Origin: Desulfoferula mesophila
Lineage (GTDB): Bacteria; Desulfobacterota; Desulfarculia; Desulfarculales; Desulfarculaceae
DNA length: 64,000 bases
Assembly (NCBI RefSeq): GCF_037076455.1
Contig: NZ_AP028679.1
Span: 1,441,501-1,505,500, forward strand
Direction: 5' to 3'
In this document: positions 43,328 to 52,644 of the stretch, one piece after another
How the letters are laid out: each line of letters begins with the position of its first letter
How positions within the stretch are numbered: position 1 is the first letter of the stretch
The notes under the pieces: generated by a model
What the model saw: the letters and a program-made list of their open reading frames with translations, nothing else
Told to the model about the DNA's origin: nothing
Databases searched by the model: none
Position numbers and translations under genes: made by a program

Positions 43328-45187
43328 TTGGCCACCACGCAGACCACAGACAAGCCCCGTGGCGCCGAGGTCATAAAACAGGCCCTGGCCCACGTGCCCC
43401 TGAACCCCGGCGTGTACCTGATGAAGGACGCCCGGGGACGGGTGATCTACGTGGGCAAGGCCAAGCATCTCAAGAACCGGCTGACCTCCTACACCCGCCC
43501 GCCCGCCGGCCCCACCTGGTACGCCAACAAGGTGGCCACCATGGTCAAGCAGGTGGCCGCGGTGGATTTCGTGATCACCGCCAGCGAGAAGGAAGCCCTT
43601 CTGCTGGAAAACACCCTGATCAAAAAGCACCGCCCCCGCTACAACGCCGACTTGCGCGATGACAAATCCTACCCTTACTTCCGCCTGAACCTGGAGCACG
43701 ACTTCCCCCGCCTGTCCCTGGTGCGCCGCCCCAAACTCAGCGACGGGGCCCAGTATTACGGGCCCTTCGGCAGCGCCGGAGCAGCCCGCCAGACCATGTA
43801 CCTGTTGCAGCGCATCTTCCCCCTGCGCCGCTGCTCGGACCACACCATCCGCAACCGGGCCCGCCCCTGCCTGGACTACGAAACCGGCCGCTGCCCCGCC
43901 CCTTGCGCCGAGAAGATAAGCAAACAGGACTACGCCGGGCTGGTCAAACAGATGCAGGCGTTTTTCGCGGGCCAGGGCGAGGAGCTGGCCAAGCGGCTGC
44001 ACGAGGAGATGGACCAGGCGGCCCAGGCCGAACGCTTCGAGGAGGCGGCCCTGTTGCGCGACCGTTGGCAGGCCCTGAGCCGCACCCTGGAGCGCCAGCG
44101 GGTGTCGGCCCCCCAGGAGGAGGACCTCGACGCGGTGGCCCTGCACCACAGCGAGGAAGGCGTGCGCCTGGCCCAGGTGCGGGTGCGCGGGGGGCAGGTG
44201 GTGGGCAGCCGGGTGCACGACCTTAGCCGGGCCGCCCAGGAACCGGGCGAGACCATGTCCCAGGCCTTGCTGGCCCTGTACGAGGTGGCCGTGCCGCCGC
44301 CGTTGGTGCTGGTCTCCCAGATGCCCGCCGACCCTTCGCTGGTGGCCGAGGTGCTGGGCGAGAAAGCGGGGCGCAAGGTGGAGCTGCGCCTGCCCCAGCG
44401 GGGCGAGAAACGCAAGCTAATGGACATGGCCCAGCTCAACGCGGCCCAGCCCCGCCACGAGGGCCCCGGCCCGGCGGCGGCCCTGGCCCGCCTGGGCGAC
44501 CGGCTGGGCCTGGAGCGGCCGCCCGAGACCATGGAGTGCCTGGACATCTCCCACCTGGGGGGCAGCCTCACCGTGGCCGGGCTCTCGGCCATGCAGGGGG
44601 GCGCGGCGGACAAGAACGCCTACCGCCGCTACAAGGTGATGGGCGGCGAGGGCGGGGGCGACGACTACGCGGCCATGGCCCACGTCTTGGCCCGCCGGCT
44701 GGGCGGCGACGACCCTCCGCCGGATCTGCTCATCGTGGACGGCGGCAAGGGTCAGTTGGCCATGGCGGTGCAGGCCCTGGCCGCCGCCGCGCCGGAGCAC
44801 CCCCCGGCCCTGGCCTCCATAGCCAAGGGCCGCGCGCCCGGCGAACCGGATCGCATTTACCTGCCGCTGCGCAAGAACCCGGTGAACCTCAAGGCGGGCG
44901 ATCCGGCGTTGCTGTTGGTGATGCGCCTCAGGGACGAGGCCCACCGTTTTGCCATCAGTTACCACCGCCTGCTGCGCAAGAAGGCCCTTACCCGCTCCAT
45001 TCTGGAGGAGGTGCCGGGCATCGGGCCCAAGAAGCGCTCCCGTTTGCTCAAGAGCTTCGGCTCACTGGCGGCGGTGAAAAAAGCGGGGCCAGAGGAGCTG
45101 CAAGACAGGGGAGGGCTGGACCAAACCACGGCGCAACGCCTGGCCTCTTTTTTGGCCGCCCTTGACACTGCCCATGGGCCAAAGTAG
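43328..45187 (+). CDS. uvrC: Excinuclease ABC subunit C
   Basis: A 619-residue dual-incision nuclease. GIY-YIG domain at the N-terminus (NPGVYLMKDARGRVIYVGKA), Cys-rich segment (CLDYETGRCPAPC), UVR motif (about residues 220-250), RNase H-like C-terminal nuclease domain (ECLDISHLGGSLTVAG, LLIVDGGKGQL) and terminal helix-hairpin-helix repeats (VPGIGPKKRSRLLKSFG). The only suitable start giving the normal N-terminus is TTG 43328, with a weak ribosome site, which implies low expression. Confidence 0.96.
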   Translation: MATTQTTDKPRGAEVIKQALAHVPLNPGVYLMKDARGRVIYVGKAKHLKNRLTSYTRPPAGPTWYANKVATMVKQVAAVDFVITASEKEALLLENTLIKKHRPRYNADLRDDKSYPYFRLNLEHDFPRLSLVRRPKLSDGAQYYGPFGSAGAARQTMYLLQRIFPLRRCSDHTIRNRARPCLDYETGRCPAPCAEKISKQDYAGLVKQMQAFFAGQGEELAKRLHEEMDQAAQAERFEEAALLRDRWQALSRTLERQRVSAPQEEDLDAVALHHSEEGVRLAQVRVRGGQVVGSRVHDLSRAAQEPGETMSQALLALYEVAVPPPLVLVSQMPADPSLVAEVLGEKAGRKVELRLPQRGEKRKLMDMAQLNAAQPRHEGPGPAAALARLGDRLGLERPPETMECLDISHLGGSLTVAGLSAMQGGAADKNAYRRYKVMGGEGGGDDYAAMAHVLARRLGGDDPPPDLLIVDGGKGQLAMAVQALAAAAPEHPPALASIAKGRAPGEPDRIYLPLRKNPVNLKAGDPALLLVMRLRDEAHRFAISYHRLLRKKALTRSILEEVPGIGPKKRSRLLKSFGSLAAVKKAGPEELQDRGGLDQTTAQRLASFLAALDTAHGPK

Positions 45188-45214
45188 ACTTCGGCTGAAT
45201 TATAGGAGGGTTGC

Positions 45215-45676
45215 ATGTTCGGCATCGGCATGCCCGAGCTTCTCATAATTTTGGTGGTCGCCCTCATCGTGGTGGGCCCCAAAAAGCTGCCGGATATGGC
45301 CAAAAGCTTGGGCAAGGGCCTAAGCCAGTTCCGCAAGGCCGCCGATGAGATCAAGGAAGAGTTTTCCGAGCACGAGACCTATCAAGACCTCAAGGGCCTG
45401 AACAAGTCCTTCCGCGAGACCCTGGACGAAGTCAATCCCCGCAAGCTTCTGGACGAAGTGAACCCCTTGGTTACCCCCAAGGAGCCCACCCTGGACCTCT
45501 CGGGGCGCGACGCCCTGATGAAGGAAATCAAGAAGCAGACCGAGGATCCCCAGGAGCAGGCCTCCGTGGAGGTGGCCCAGGCCCCGGCCCAACCGGTCGA
45601 GCCCCCGGCGGCGGAAAACCCCAAACCGGCCCCAGAACCCCAGACCACCCCCAGCCCAGATCGCAAAGAATCCTAG
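45215..45676 (+). CDS. tatB: Twin-arginine translocase subunit TatB
   Basis: A 153-residue protein: short N-terminal transmembrane helix (MFGIGMPELLIILVVALIVV), then the TatB-like hinge GPKKLPD, an amphipathic helix and a long charged, Pro-rich tail. The VGP hinge and length favour TatB over TatA. AGGAGG lies 7 bases upstream; tatC follows without a gap (stop TAG directly followed by ATG). A separate TatA would be needed elsewhere or TatB may serve both roles. Confidence 0.9.
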   Translation: MFGIGMPELLIILVVALIVVGPKKLPDMAKSLGKGLSQFRKAADEIKEEFSEHETYQDLKGLNKSFRETLDEVNPRKLLDEVNPLVTPKEPTLDLSGRDALMKEIKKQTEDPQEQASVEVAQAPAQPVEPPAAENPKPAPEPQTTPSPDRKES

Positions 45677-46525
45677 ATGTCGGACCAGGAACAGACTCCA
45701 GGGGCCGCCCCGCCGGACCCGGAAGAGAATCGCTACGCGCATCCCGATACGGAGGATGACGATTCGCGCATGCCCTTCCTGGCCCACCTGGAAGAGCTGC
45801 GTTCCCGCCTGGTGCGTTCGGCCATCGCGGTGGGGGTGTGCTTTTTAGGCACCTATCTGTTCAAGGAAGAGCTTTATCAGGGCCTGGCCCAGCCCCTGAA
45901 GGCGGCCATGCCCGCCGGGGCCAAGCTGATCTACACCGCGCCGGCCGAGGCCTTTTTCACCTACCTGAAGATATCCCTCTTGGCGGCCATCGTGGTGGCC
46001 TCGCCGATCATCTTCTATCAATTCTGGCGTTTCATCGCCCCCGGCCTTTATGACCACGAGCGCAAGGCGGTATGGCCCTTTGTCCTGGTCTCCTCGGTAC
46101 TGTTCATGGTGGGCTCGGTGTTCTGCTACACCATGGTGTTCCCCTACGCCTTCCAGTTTTTCATGAGCTTCGCCACCGACGACATCGTGCCCATGCTCAG
46201 CCTCAAGTCCTATCTGAGCTTCAGCGCCACCCTGCTGTTCGCCTTTGGGGTCATCTTCGAGATGCCCCTGGTGCTGGTGTTCTTGGGCCGCATCGGGGTG
46301 GTGAGTGCCAAGGGTCTCAAGAAAAATCGCAAGTACGCCATTCTCATCATGTTCGTGGCCGGAGCCATGTTTACCCCGCCGGACGTGGTCACCCAGATCA
46401 TGATGGCCGTGCCTCTGATCATCCTCTACGAGATATCCATCTGGATGGTGGTGGCCACGGAAAAGAAAAAGGCCGAGCGCCAGGCCGCCGAAGAGGCCGA
46501 GTTCACCAACGACGAGGAACAATAG
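45677..46525 (+). CDS. tatC: Twin-arginine translocase subunit TatC
   Basis: A 282-residue inner-membrane protein with six helices. The cytoplasmic N-terminal signature FLAHLEELRSRLVRS (about residues 34-48), the segment between helices 3 and 4, and APGLYDHERKAVWPF are typical of TatC, the receptor for RR-signal peptides. The protein carries a hydrophilic N-terminal extension (residues 1-30) longer than in E. coli. Confidence 0.97.
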   Translation: MSDQEQTPGAAPPDPEENRYAHPDTEDDDSRMPFLAHLEELRSRLVRSAIAVGVCFLGTYLFKEELYQGLAQPLKAAMPAGAKLIYTAPAEAFFTYLKISLLAAIVVASPIIFYQFWRFIAPGLYDHERKAVWPFVLVSSVLFMVGSVFCYTMVFPYAFQFFMSFATDDIVPMLSLKSYLSFSATLLFAFGVIFEMPLVLVFLGRIGVVSAKGLKKNRKYAILIMFVAGAMFTPPDVVTQIMMAVPLIILYEISIWMVVATEKKKAERQAAEEAEFTNDEEQ

Positions 46526-46608
46526 GCGTCTATCCACCGCCCTTGACCCTCCCCGGCGCAATCATTAGCTTTTAAGTAAGAAATAGGTTTTTCGAGGGAG
46601 GATGTGCC

Positions 46609-47223
46609 ATGCTCAAGGCGGCCGGTCTGGCCCTGCTCGCGCTGGCTCTCGTCTGCGTCCCGGCGGCGGCCCAAGACGAGATCAAGACCTACGACGGGGT
46701 GAAGCTCAGCCCCTATCATCGCGACTACGACAACTCCATCCGCGGTCCCCAAAAGGTGGCCCAGGACACCTACCGCCTCAAGGTGGAGGGACTGGTGGGC
46801 AAACCCCTCAGCCTGACCTACCAGCAGGTGCTGGCCTTGCCCACGGTCAAGGAGGTGGTCAAGATGCCCTGCGTGGAGGGTTGGGACGAAATCCTGCTCT
46901 ACCAGGGGGTGCGCCTGCGCGACCTGCTGGCCCTGGCGGGGCCCCGGCCCGAGGCCACCTGGGTCATGTTCCACACCGCCGAGGGCTATTCCACCGGACT
47001 GCCCCTCGAGTACCTGCGCGGGGACAAGGTGCTGTTAGGCTATAAAATCAATGGCTTGTCCCTGGACGCCAATCGGGGGTGGCCCTTCCAGCTGGTGGCG
47101 CCGGGCAAACTGGGCTACAAGTGGGCCAAGTGGATCGTGCGCCTGGAACTGACCGCCAAGCCCCAGGAGGGGTTCTGGGAAAAGCGGGGCTATTCCAACA
47201 CCGCCGACGCACTGCGGCGCTGA
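46609..47223 (+). CDS. Exported SUOX-fold molybdopterin oxidoreductase domain protein
   Basis: A 204-residue protein with a Sec-type signal peptide (residues 1 to about 20, ending AAA) and a molybdopterin-binding domain of the sulfite oxidase/YedY group. A Cys suited to molybdenum coordination lies in VKMPCVEGW (about residue 87), followed by GVRLRDLL and YSTGLPLEYL. It is shorter than YedY (about 330) and lacks the twin-arginine motif expected for a cofactor-loaded export substrate, although it is encoded beside tatBC. GGGAGG lies 8 bases upstream. Its activity is not predictable. Confidence 0.85.
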   Translation: MLKAAGLALLALALVCVPAAAQDEIKTYDGVKLSPYHRDYDNSIRGPQKVAQDTYRLKVEGLVGKPLSLTYQQVLALPTVKEVVKMPCVEGWDEILLYQGVRLRDLLALAGPRPEATWVMFHTAEGYSTGLPLEYLRGDKVLLGYKINGLSLDANRGWPFQLVAPGKLGYKWAKWIVRLELTAKPQEGFWEKRGYSNTADALRR

Positions 47224-47239
47224 GCCGAAAAATTTGCCC

Positions 47240-47267
47240 TTGACAAAAATCGGTCAAAGGCCATACT
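47240..47267 (+). promoter_or_regulatory. Promoter of the trpE-aro operon
   Basis: A consensus TTGACA -35 (47240-47245) and CATACT -10 (47262-47267), spacer 16, about 30 bases before the leader ATG. The -35 forms part of an inverted repeat TTGAC (47240-47244) / GTCAA (47253-47257), a possible operator. Confidence 0.8.
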
Positions 47268-47295
47268 GAACAGCATCACGGGAGTTGTATACGAA

Positions 47296-47436
47296 ATGCA
47301 AAGGATCCAGACCAACCAGGAAGGCACGAGCGCCCGCCCCATGGCGGCAGCCGCCGGCGCCCCTGTGTTCGGGGTCTGGTTTTATTGGTGGCGTTCACCG
47401 ATGACGGTGTGCTCCGCCGGGAGGAAACCAGCTTAG
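47296..47436 (+). CDS. Attenuator leader peptide with Trp-Phe-Tyr-Trp-Trp run
   Basis: A 46-codon ORF (ATG 47296, TAG 47434-47436) that begins MQRIQTNQEG and carries the run Val-Trp-Phe-Tyr-Trp-Trp at codons 27-32 (TGG 47377-47379, TGG 47386-47388, TGG 47389-47391). GGGAG lies 11 bases upstream. The content of rare aromatic codons, its place between a strong promoter and a terminator, and the gene it precedes (trpE) identify it as a ribosome-sensing leader. Its mix of Trp, Phe and Tyr codons fits an operon that feeds all three pathways. Confidence 0.88.
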   Translation: MQRIQTNQEGTSARPMAAAAGAPVFGVWFYWWRSPMTVCSAGRKPA

Positions 47437-47498
47437 GTCCTTAAACTCCCACGCTTAACAGCGAGCCCACCGTCAGATTGACGGTGGGCTTTTCTTTT
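47402..47498 (+). promoter_or_regulatory. Attenuator of the trpE-aro operon (antiterminator/terminator switch)
   Basis: Strand 2, TGACGGTGTGCTC (47402-47414, inside the leader ORF), can pair with strand 3, GAGCCCACCGTCA (47463-47475), in 12 of 13 positions. Strand 3 alternatively joins the terminator stem (47464-47475 with 47479-47490). A short 1:2 hairpin, CACCG (47396-47400) / CGGTG (47405-47409), is also possible. Stalling at the aromatic codons would hide strand 1 and favour readthrough. Confidence 0.82.
47464..47498 (+). terminator. Attenuator terminator before trpE
   Basis: A perfect 12-bp stem AGCCCACCGTCA (47464-47475) / TGACGGTGGGCT (47479-47490), GAT loop, followed by TTTTCTTTT (47490-47498). 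It ends 17 bases before the trpE ATG. Confidence 0.93.
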
Positions 47499-47514
47499 GC
47501 CGCGAAGGATGAAC

Positions 47515-48903
47515 ATGGGAAGCTTGCAAGCCTATACCAAGGAGCTTTTGGCCGACGCCGACACCCCGGTGTCCGCCTATGTGAAGCTGTGCCAGGGGGA
47601 GGAGACCTCCTTCTTGTTCGAAAGCGGGGAGGGGGTGGACTCGGTGGGCCGCTACTCCATCGTGGCCTGGGAGCCCCTGCGCACCTTGCGTTTACAGGGC
47701 GGCCAGACGCTGGTGAGCAACGGAAACGGGGAGCAGGCCCGGCCCGAGGGCGAGTTCTTCGCGGCGGCCCAGGAGCTTAGCGACGCCCTGGCCGTGGAGG
47801 ACTTGCCCGAGCTGCCCTTTGTGGGCTCGTTCATGGGCTATGTCAGCTACGAGGCGGTGCGCCTGGTGGAAAAACTGCCGCCGGTAGAGCCCCACCGGCT
47901 GCCCGTGGCCTGGCTCTGCTTCCCGGCCTGCTTCGCGGTTTTCGACCATCTGCACCGCCGCCTGATCCTGGTGGCCCTGGCCGACGGCCCCGAGCGAGGC
48001 CGGGCCAAGCTGGCCGAGATCGTGGAGCGCCTGCACCGGCCGGCCCGCCTGGTCTCCCCGCCGGGGAGGTTCGAAGTCAACCCGCCGGCCAAGGAGCCCT
48101 TCATGGCCGCGGTGGAAAAGGCCAAGGAGTACATCATGGCCGGGGACATCTTCCAGGTGGTGCCCTCGGCCCGCTTCACCGGCGAGACTGACATCGACCC
48201 CCTGGCCGTGTACCGCTGGCTTCGGGTCAAGAGCCCCTCGCCCTACATGTTTTTCCTGAAATACCCCGGCTTCTCCCTGGCCGGCTCCTCGCCCGAGACC
48301 CTGGTCAAGGTCAAGGAGGGCCAGGTGTATCTGCGGCCCATCGCGGGCACCCGGGGCCGCTCGGCCGATCCGGAGAAGGACCTGGCCCTGGAGCGGGAGA
48401 TGATGAGCTCGGTCAAGGAGCGGGCCGAGCACGTGATGCTGGTGGATTTGGCCCGCAACGACGCCGGGCGGGTTAGCCGCTACGGCACGGTGCAGGTGAG
48501 CCCCTACATGACCGTAGAGCGCTACAGCCACGTGATGCACATCGTCTCCCAAGTCATCGGCCGGGTGGAGCCGGAGCTCTCGGTATGGGACGCCTTCCAG
48601 GCCTCCTTCCCGGCGGGCACCCTGTCCGGCGCGCCCAAGGTCAGGGCCATGGAGATAATCAACGAGCTGGAAGGAGTGGCCCGCGGCCCCTATGGCGGGG
48701 CGGTGGGCTGCTTCGGGCCGGGCCAATACATGGATACCTGCATCGGCATCCGCATGATGCTCTTCGACCAGGGCCGCTACACCCTGCAGGCCGGGGCGGG
48801 CATCGTGGCCGACAGCGACCCGGCCATGGAATACGAGGAAATCTGCCACAAAGCCGCCCAGGGCCTGGCCGCCCTGAAGCTGGCCTCGGAGGGATTGGCA
48901 TGA
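47515..48903 (+). CDS. trpE: Anthranilate synthase component I
   Basis: A 462-residue chorismate-using enzyme, first of the Trp branch. It has the N-terminal Trp-feedback region (SFLFESGEG, LLES-like motif near residues 31-39) and the catalytic C-terminal chorismate-binding domain (FQVVPSARF, PIAGTRGR, VERYSHVMHIVS, AGTLSGAPKVRAME, QAGAGIVADSDP). I chose ATG 47515 over 47509 because GAAGG would directly abut the latter. It overlaps trpG by 4 bases (ATGA). Allosteric Trp inhibition is predicted from the LLES-type motif, so the enzyme has both attenuation and feedback control. Confidence 0.96.
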   Translation: MGSLQAYTKELLADADTPVSAYVKLCQGEETSFLFESGEGVDSVGRYSIVAWEPLRTLRLQGGQTLVSNGNGEQARPEGEFFAAAQELSDALAVEDLPELPFVGSFMGYVSYEAVRLVEKLPPVEPHRLPVAWLCFPACFAVFDHLHRRLILVALADGPERGRAKLAEIVERLHRPARLVSPPGRFEVNPPAKEPFMAAVEKAKEYIMAGDIFQVVPSARFTGETDIDPLAVYRWLRVKSPSPYMFFLKYPGFSLAGSSPETLVKVKEGQVYLRPIAGTRGRSADPEKDLALEREMMSSVKERAEHVMLVDLARNDAGRVSRYGTVQVSPYMTVERYSHVMHIVSQVIGRVEPELSVWDAFQASFPAGTLSGAPKVRAMEIINELEGVARGPYGGAVGCFGPGQYMDTCIGIRMMLFDQGRYTLQAGAGIVADSDPAMEYEEICHKAAQGLAALKLASEGLA

Positions 48904-49532
48904 TCGTGGTAATCGACAACTACGACTCCTTCACCTACAACATCGTGCAGGCCTTGGGCAGCCTGGGCTGCGAGCTCAAGGTGTTTCGCAATGATGCCGT
49001 TCAGGTGGAGGCAATCGAGGAACACGCGCCCGAGGCCATGATCATCTCGCCGGGGCCGGGGCGCCCCGAGGATTCGGGCATAACCCTGGCGGCCATCGAG
49101 CGCTACGCGGGGAGCTTCCCCATCCTGGGAGTCTGCCTGGGCCACCAGGCCATCGCCCAGGTCTTCGGGGCCCAGGTGGTGCGTTCGGGCAAGCCCATGC
49201 ACGGCAAGGTCAGCGAGGTGTTCCACGACGGCAAGGGCCTGTTCCAGGGCCTGCGCAACCCCTTCCTGGCCTGCCGCTACCATTCGTTGGTGGTGCCCGA
49301 GGCCAGCGTGAGCGCGCCTCTGGTAATATCGGCCTACACCATGGAGGGTGAGGTCATGGGCCTCAGGCACCGGGAGCTGCCGGTGGAGGGGGTGCAGTTC
49401 CACCCCGAGTCCATCGCCACCGCCCAGGGCATGACCCTGTTCCAAAACTTTTTGCGCCAACACCTGGGCGAGGCCGCCGGCAAGGGGCGCACCCAAGAGC
49501 GCGCCGCCCAAGCGGCCCCAGCGCGGGTTTAA
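48900..49532 (+). CDS. trpG: Anthranilate synthase component II (glutamine amidotransferase)
   Basis: A 210-residue class I glutamine amidotransferase: starts MIVVIDNYDSFTYN, nucleophilic Cys in GVCLGHQAIA (about residue 79), and the His-Glu pair in QFHPESIAT (about residue 170-172). It supplies ammonia to TrpE. Residues 195-210 are an Ala/Gln-rich extension of no obvious role. As no pabB lies nearby it may also serve para-aminobenzoate synthesis. Confidence 0.95.
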   Translation: MIVVIDNYDSFTYNIVQALGSLGCELKVFRNDAVQVEAIEEHAPEAMIISPGPGRPEDSGITLAAIERYAGSFPILGVCLGHQAIAQVFGAQVVRSGKPMHGKVSEVFHDGKGLFQGLRNPFLACRYHSLVVPEASVSAPLVISAYTMEGEVMGLRHRELPVEGVQFHPESIATAQGMTLFQNFLRQHLGEAAGKGRTQERAAQAAPARV

Positions 49533-49544
49533 AGGAGAAACGTC

Positions 49545-50585
49545 ATGGTCATCACCATGCAGCCGGGCTGCCCCAAGGGCGACGTGGCCAAGGTGATCTC
49601 GGTTCTGCGCCGGGAAGGTCTGGAGCCGCGCATCATCGCTCCCGATCCCCGGGTGGTGCTGGGAGTGGTGGAGGAGATCAGCCCCGCCCAGGCCGAGCAG
49701 CTCAGCCAGGAAGTGGCCGGGATGTCCGGGGTGGAGGAGATCACCAACTTCGAGAAATCCTGGAAGCTGGTGTCCAAGAGCTTCAAGCCCGAGACCACCA
49801 CGGTGCAACTGGGCGACATGCTGGTGGGCGGCCCGGAGGTGATGGTGGCCGCCGGACCCTGCGCGGTGGAGAGCCGAGAAAACTTTTTGGAGACCGCCGC
49901 CCTGCTGCACCGGGCCGGGGCCGGGGCGCTCAGGGGCGGGGCCTTCAAGCCGCGAACCAGCCCCTACTCCTTCCGGGGCCTGGGCGAAGAGGGCCTCAAG
50001 ATCATGGCCGAGGCCCGCGAGGTGACCGGCCTGCCCATCGTCACCGAGGTGCTCAACGCCTCGGACGTGGAGCTGGTGGCCCGCTACGCCGACGTCTTGC
50101 AGATCGGCACCCGCAACATGCAGAACTTCGCGCTGCTGGAGGCGGTGGGCGAGACCGACCGCCCGGTGCTGCTCAAACGGGGCATGATGGCCAGCATCAA
50201 GGAGCTTTTGCTCTCGGCCGAGTACATCGTGGCCCGGGGCAACTGGCAGGTGATGCTCTGCGAGCGGGGCATCCGCACCTTTGAGACCGAGACCCGCAAC
50301 ACCCTGGACCTCAGCGCGGTGCCCCTGCTCAAGCAGTACACCCATCTGCCGGTGGTGGTGGACCCCAGCCACGCGGCGGGCAAGCGGGAGCTGGTGCCCG
50401 CCCTGGCCCTGGCCGCGGTGGCCGCCGGGGCGGACGGCATCTTGGTGGAGGTGCACCCCGAGCCGGAAAAGGCCTTCAGCGACGGCCGCCAGAGCCTTCG
50501 GCCCGAGCAGTTCGCGGCCATGATGGCCGATCTGCGCCGGGTGGCCGGGGCGGTGGGCCGCCAGGTGCGGGAGATGGCGGCATGA
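49545..50585 (+). CDS. aroF: DAHP synthase with N-terminal ferredoxin-like regulatory domain
   Basis: A 346-residue 3-deoxy-7-phosphoheptulonate synthase of the Ibeta type. Residues 1-70 form a ferredoxin-like domain like that of Thermotoga DAHP synthase, which binds Tyr/Phe. Residues about 85-346 are the TIM barrel with [36 protein letters not shown] and [18 protein letters not shown] precedes the ATG by 7 bases; its stop overlaps aroA (ATGA). It starts the shikimate pathway in this operon. A second copy without this domain lies at 56053. Confidence 0.95.
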   Translation: MVITMQPGCPKGDVAKVISVLRREGLEPRIIAPDPRVVLGVVEEISPAQAEQLSQEVAGMSGVEEITNFEKSWKLVSKSFKPETTTVQLGDMLVGGPEVMVAAGPCAVESRENFLETAALLHRAGAGALRGGAFKPRTSPYSFRGLGEEGLKIMAEAREVTGLPIVTEVLNASDVELVARYADVLQIGTRNMQNFALLEAVGETDRPVLLKRGMMASIKELLLSAEYIVARGNWQVMLCERGIRTFETETRNTLDLSAVPLLKQYTHLPVVVDPSHAAGKRELVPALALAAVAAGADGILVEVHPEPEKAFSDGRQSLRPEQFAAMMADLRRVAGAVGRQVREMAA

Positions 50586-51829
50586 GCCTACAGGGTTCGG
50601 TGACTCCGCCGGGGGACAAGTCCATCTCCCACCGGGCCGGGCTGTTCTCCCTGTTGGCCTCGGGCATCTGCCGGGTGGCCAACTTCTCGCCCTGCGCCGA
50701 CTGCGCCAGCACCCTGGCGGCGGTGGAGAGCCTGGGGGGCAAGGTGGAGCGTGAAGGCGGCGAGGTGATCCTGCACGGCGCCCAAGGCAAGCTCATTAGC
50801 GCGGCGGTGGATTGCGGCAACTCCGGCACCACCATGCGCCTGCTCATGGGCCTGCTGGCCGGGCGTCCGGGCAGCTACGCCCTGGACGGCGACGCCTCCC
50901 TGCGGCGGCGGCCCATGGCCCGGGTGGCCGACCCGCTCACGCGCATGGGAGCCAAGGTCTCCACCAGCGAGGGCCGCCCGCCGGTGACCATCGAGGGCGC
51001 CCAACTCACCGGCCAACGCCACGAGTTGGCCGTGGCCAGCGCCCAGCTCAAGAGCGCCCTGCTGTTGGCCGGGGTGCAGGCCGTGGGCGAGACCTTGGTC
51101 ATCGAGCCGCACCTGAGCCGCGACCACACCGAGCGCCTGCTGGCGGCCATGGGCGCGGACATCGCCCAGGCCGAGGGCGGCTGGCGGGTGCGGCAATCGG
51201 ACCTTGAGCAGCTGCCCCGCCTGCGGGTGCCGGGCGACGTGTCGGCCGCCGCCTTCCTGTTGGTGGGCGCGCTGATAACCCCGGGCAGCCGGGTGACCAC
51301 CCTGGGGGTGGGGCTCAACCCCGGCCGGGTGGGGCTCATCACCGTGCTGCAACGCATGGGGTCCAAGCTGGAGGTGAGCCAGGAGGGCGACGAGCCCGAG
51401 CCCTGGGGCCGGGTGAGCGCTGCCTATGCCCCGGAGCTCAAGGCCACCGAGGTGTTGGCCTCGGAGATTCCCCTGCTGGTGGACGAAGTGCCCATCCTGG
51501 CCCTGGCCGCCACCCAGGCCCAAGGCACCACGGTGCTGCGCTCCATCGGCGAGCTGCGGGTAAAGGAATCGGACCGCATCGCGGCCATCGTCACCCAGTT
51601 GGGGGCCCTGGGCGCGCGCCTGTGGGAAGAGGGCGACGACCTGTTCATCGCGGGGCCCACGCCCCTGAAGCCCCAGGGGAGCTACGATTCCTACGGCGAC
51701 CATCGCATCGCCATGACCCTGGCCATGGCCGGGGCGCTGTGTGGCCAGACCCTGGAGGTGGCGGATGCCGCCTGCGCCGGGGTATCCTATCCCGACTTTT
51801 ACCGCGACCTGGAGGCATTGCAGCAGTGA
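50582..51829 (+). CDS. aroA: EPSP synthase
   Basis: 5-enolpyruvylshikimate-3-phosphate synthase of 415 residues (usual about 430). It begins with the substrate-binding [40 protein letters not shown] and [14 protein letters not shown] mark the active site. The CGNSGTTMR form resembles class II-type enzymes. Overlaps at both ends (ATGA with aroF, GTGA with aroE) show tight translational coupling. Confidence 0.96.
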   Translation: MSLQGSVTPPGDKSISHRAGLFSLLASGICRVANFSPCADCASTLAAVESLGGKVEREGGEVILHGAQGKLISAAVDCGNSGTTMRLLMGLLAGRPGSYALDGDASLRRRPMARVADPLTRMGAKVSTSEGRPPVTIEGAQLTGQRHELAVASAQLKSALLLAGVQAVGETLVIEPHLSRDHTERLLAAMGADIAQAEGGWRVRQSDLEQLPRLRVPGDVSAAAFLLVGALITPGSRVTTLGVGLNPGRVGLITVLQRMGSKLEVSQEGDEPEPWGRVSAAYAPELKATEVLASEIPLLVDEVPILALAATQAQGTTVLRSIGELRVKESDRIAAIVTQLGALGARLWEEGDDLFIAGPTPLKPQGSYDSYGDHRIAMTLAMAGALCGQTLEVADAACAGVSYPDFYRDLEALQQ

Positions 51830-52644
51830 TTCGTCTGGCGGTGATAGGCGATCAGCGGGTAACGCACTCGCTGTCGCCGCGCATGCACAACGCGGTTCTT
51901 CGCCAGGAGGGCTTGGCCGGGAGCTATGCGGCCATACCCGTGGAGACGGAGCGCTTGGGCGCTTTCCTGGGCAGCCTGGCCGAAGAGGGCTACGCGGGGA
52001 TAAACGTCACCGTGCCCTACAAACGGTTGGTATTGCCGTTTCTGGACCACCTGGACGAAGAGGCGGCCATCTTGGGCGCGGTGAACACCATCGTGGTAAA
52101 AGGAAAACGTCTGGAGGGCGGCAACACCGACTGCCCCGGCTTTGCCCAGGCCCTGATCGAAACCGGCTACGCGGCGGCGGGGCAGCCCGCCCTGGTGATG
52201 GGCGCGGGCGGGGCGGCCCGTTCGGTGGTGCTGGCCCTGGCCCGGCTGGGGGCCGCGCCGCTGTGGGTGGCCGCCCGGCGGCCGGTGCAGGCCCGGGCCC
52301 TGTGCGCCGAGCTGGGCGGCGAGGCCATCGACCTGGAACAGGCGGCCCGGGTCGCGGCCCAGGCGCGGCTGCTGGTAAACGCGGCCGCCGTCTCCAGCCC
52401 GGCTGAATCACCCAAAATGGCCGCCTGGGTGCGAGCCTTGCAGGCGTCCCGCTTGGAGCAGGTAATGGACATCAACTACGGACGCGGCGAAAATTTCTGG
52501 GCCGACCTGGCCCGTGCGGCGGGGGCCCGCTTCAGCGATGGCCTGGTCATGCTGGCCCACCAGGCGGCCCTGAGCTTCACCCGCTGGACCGGCCGGTCGG
52601 TGCCTGGGGCGCGCTTTTTGGCTGCCCTGGAGGGCGCGGCATGA
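51826..52644 (+). CDS. aroE: Shikimate dehydrogenase
   Basis: A 272-residue NADP(H)-dependent enzyme: GDQRVTHSLSPRMHNA (shikimate-binding Ser-x-Ser region), NVTVPYKRLV with catalytic Lys, GNTDCPGF with catalytic Asp, and nucleotide-binding GAGGAARSVVLAL (about residues 125-137). It starts with GTG 51826 overlapping the aroA stop and ends in an ATGA overlap with the next gene. Confidence 0.95.
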   Translation: MIRLAVIGDQRVTHSLSPRMHNAVLRQEGLAGSYAAIPVETERLGAFLGSLAEEGYAGINVTVPYKRLVLPFLDHLDEEAAILGAVNTIVVKGKRLEGGNTDCPGFAQALIETGYAAAGQPALVMGAGGAARSVVLALARLGAAPLWVAARRPVQARALCAELGGEAIDLEQAARVAAQARLLVNAAAVSSPAESPKMAAWVRALQASRLEQVMDINYGRGENFWADLARAAGARFSDGLVMLAHQAALSFTRWTGRSVPGARFLAALEGAA

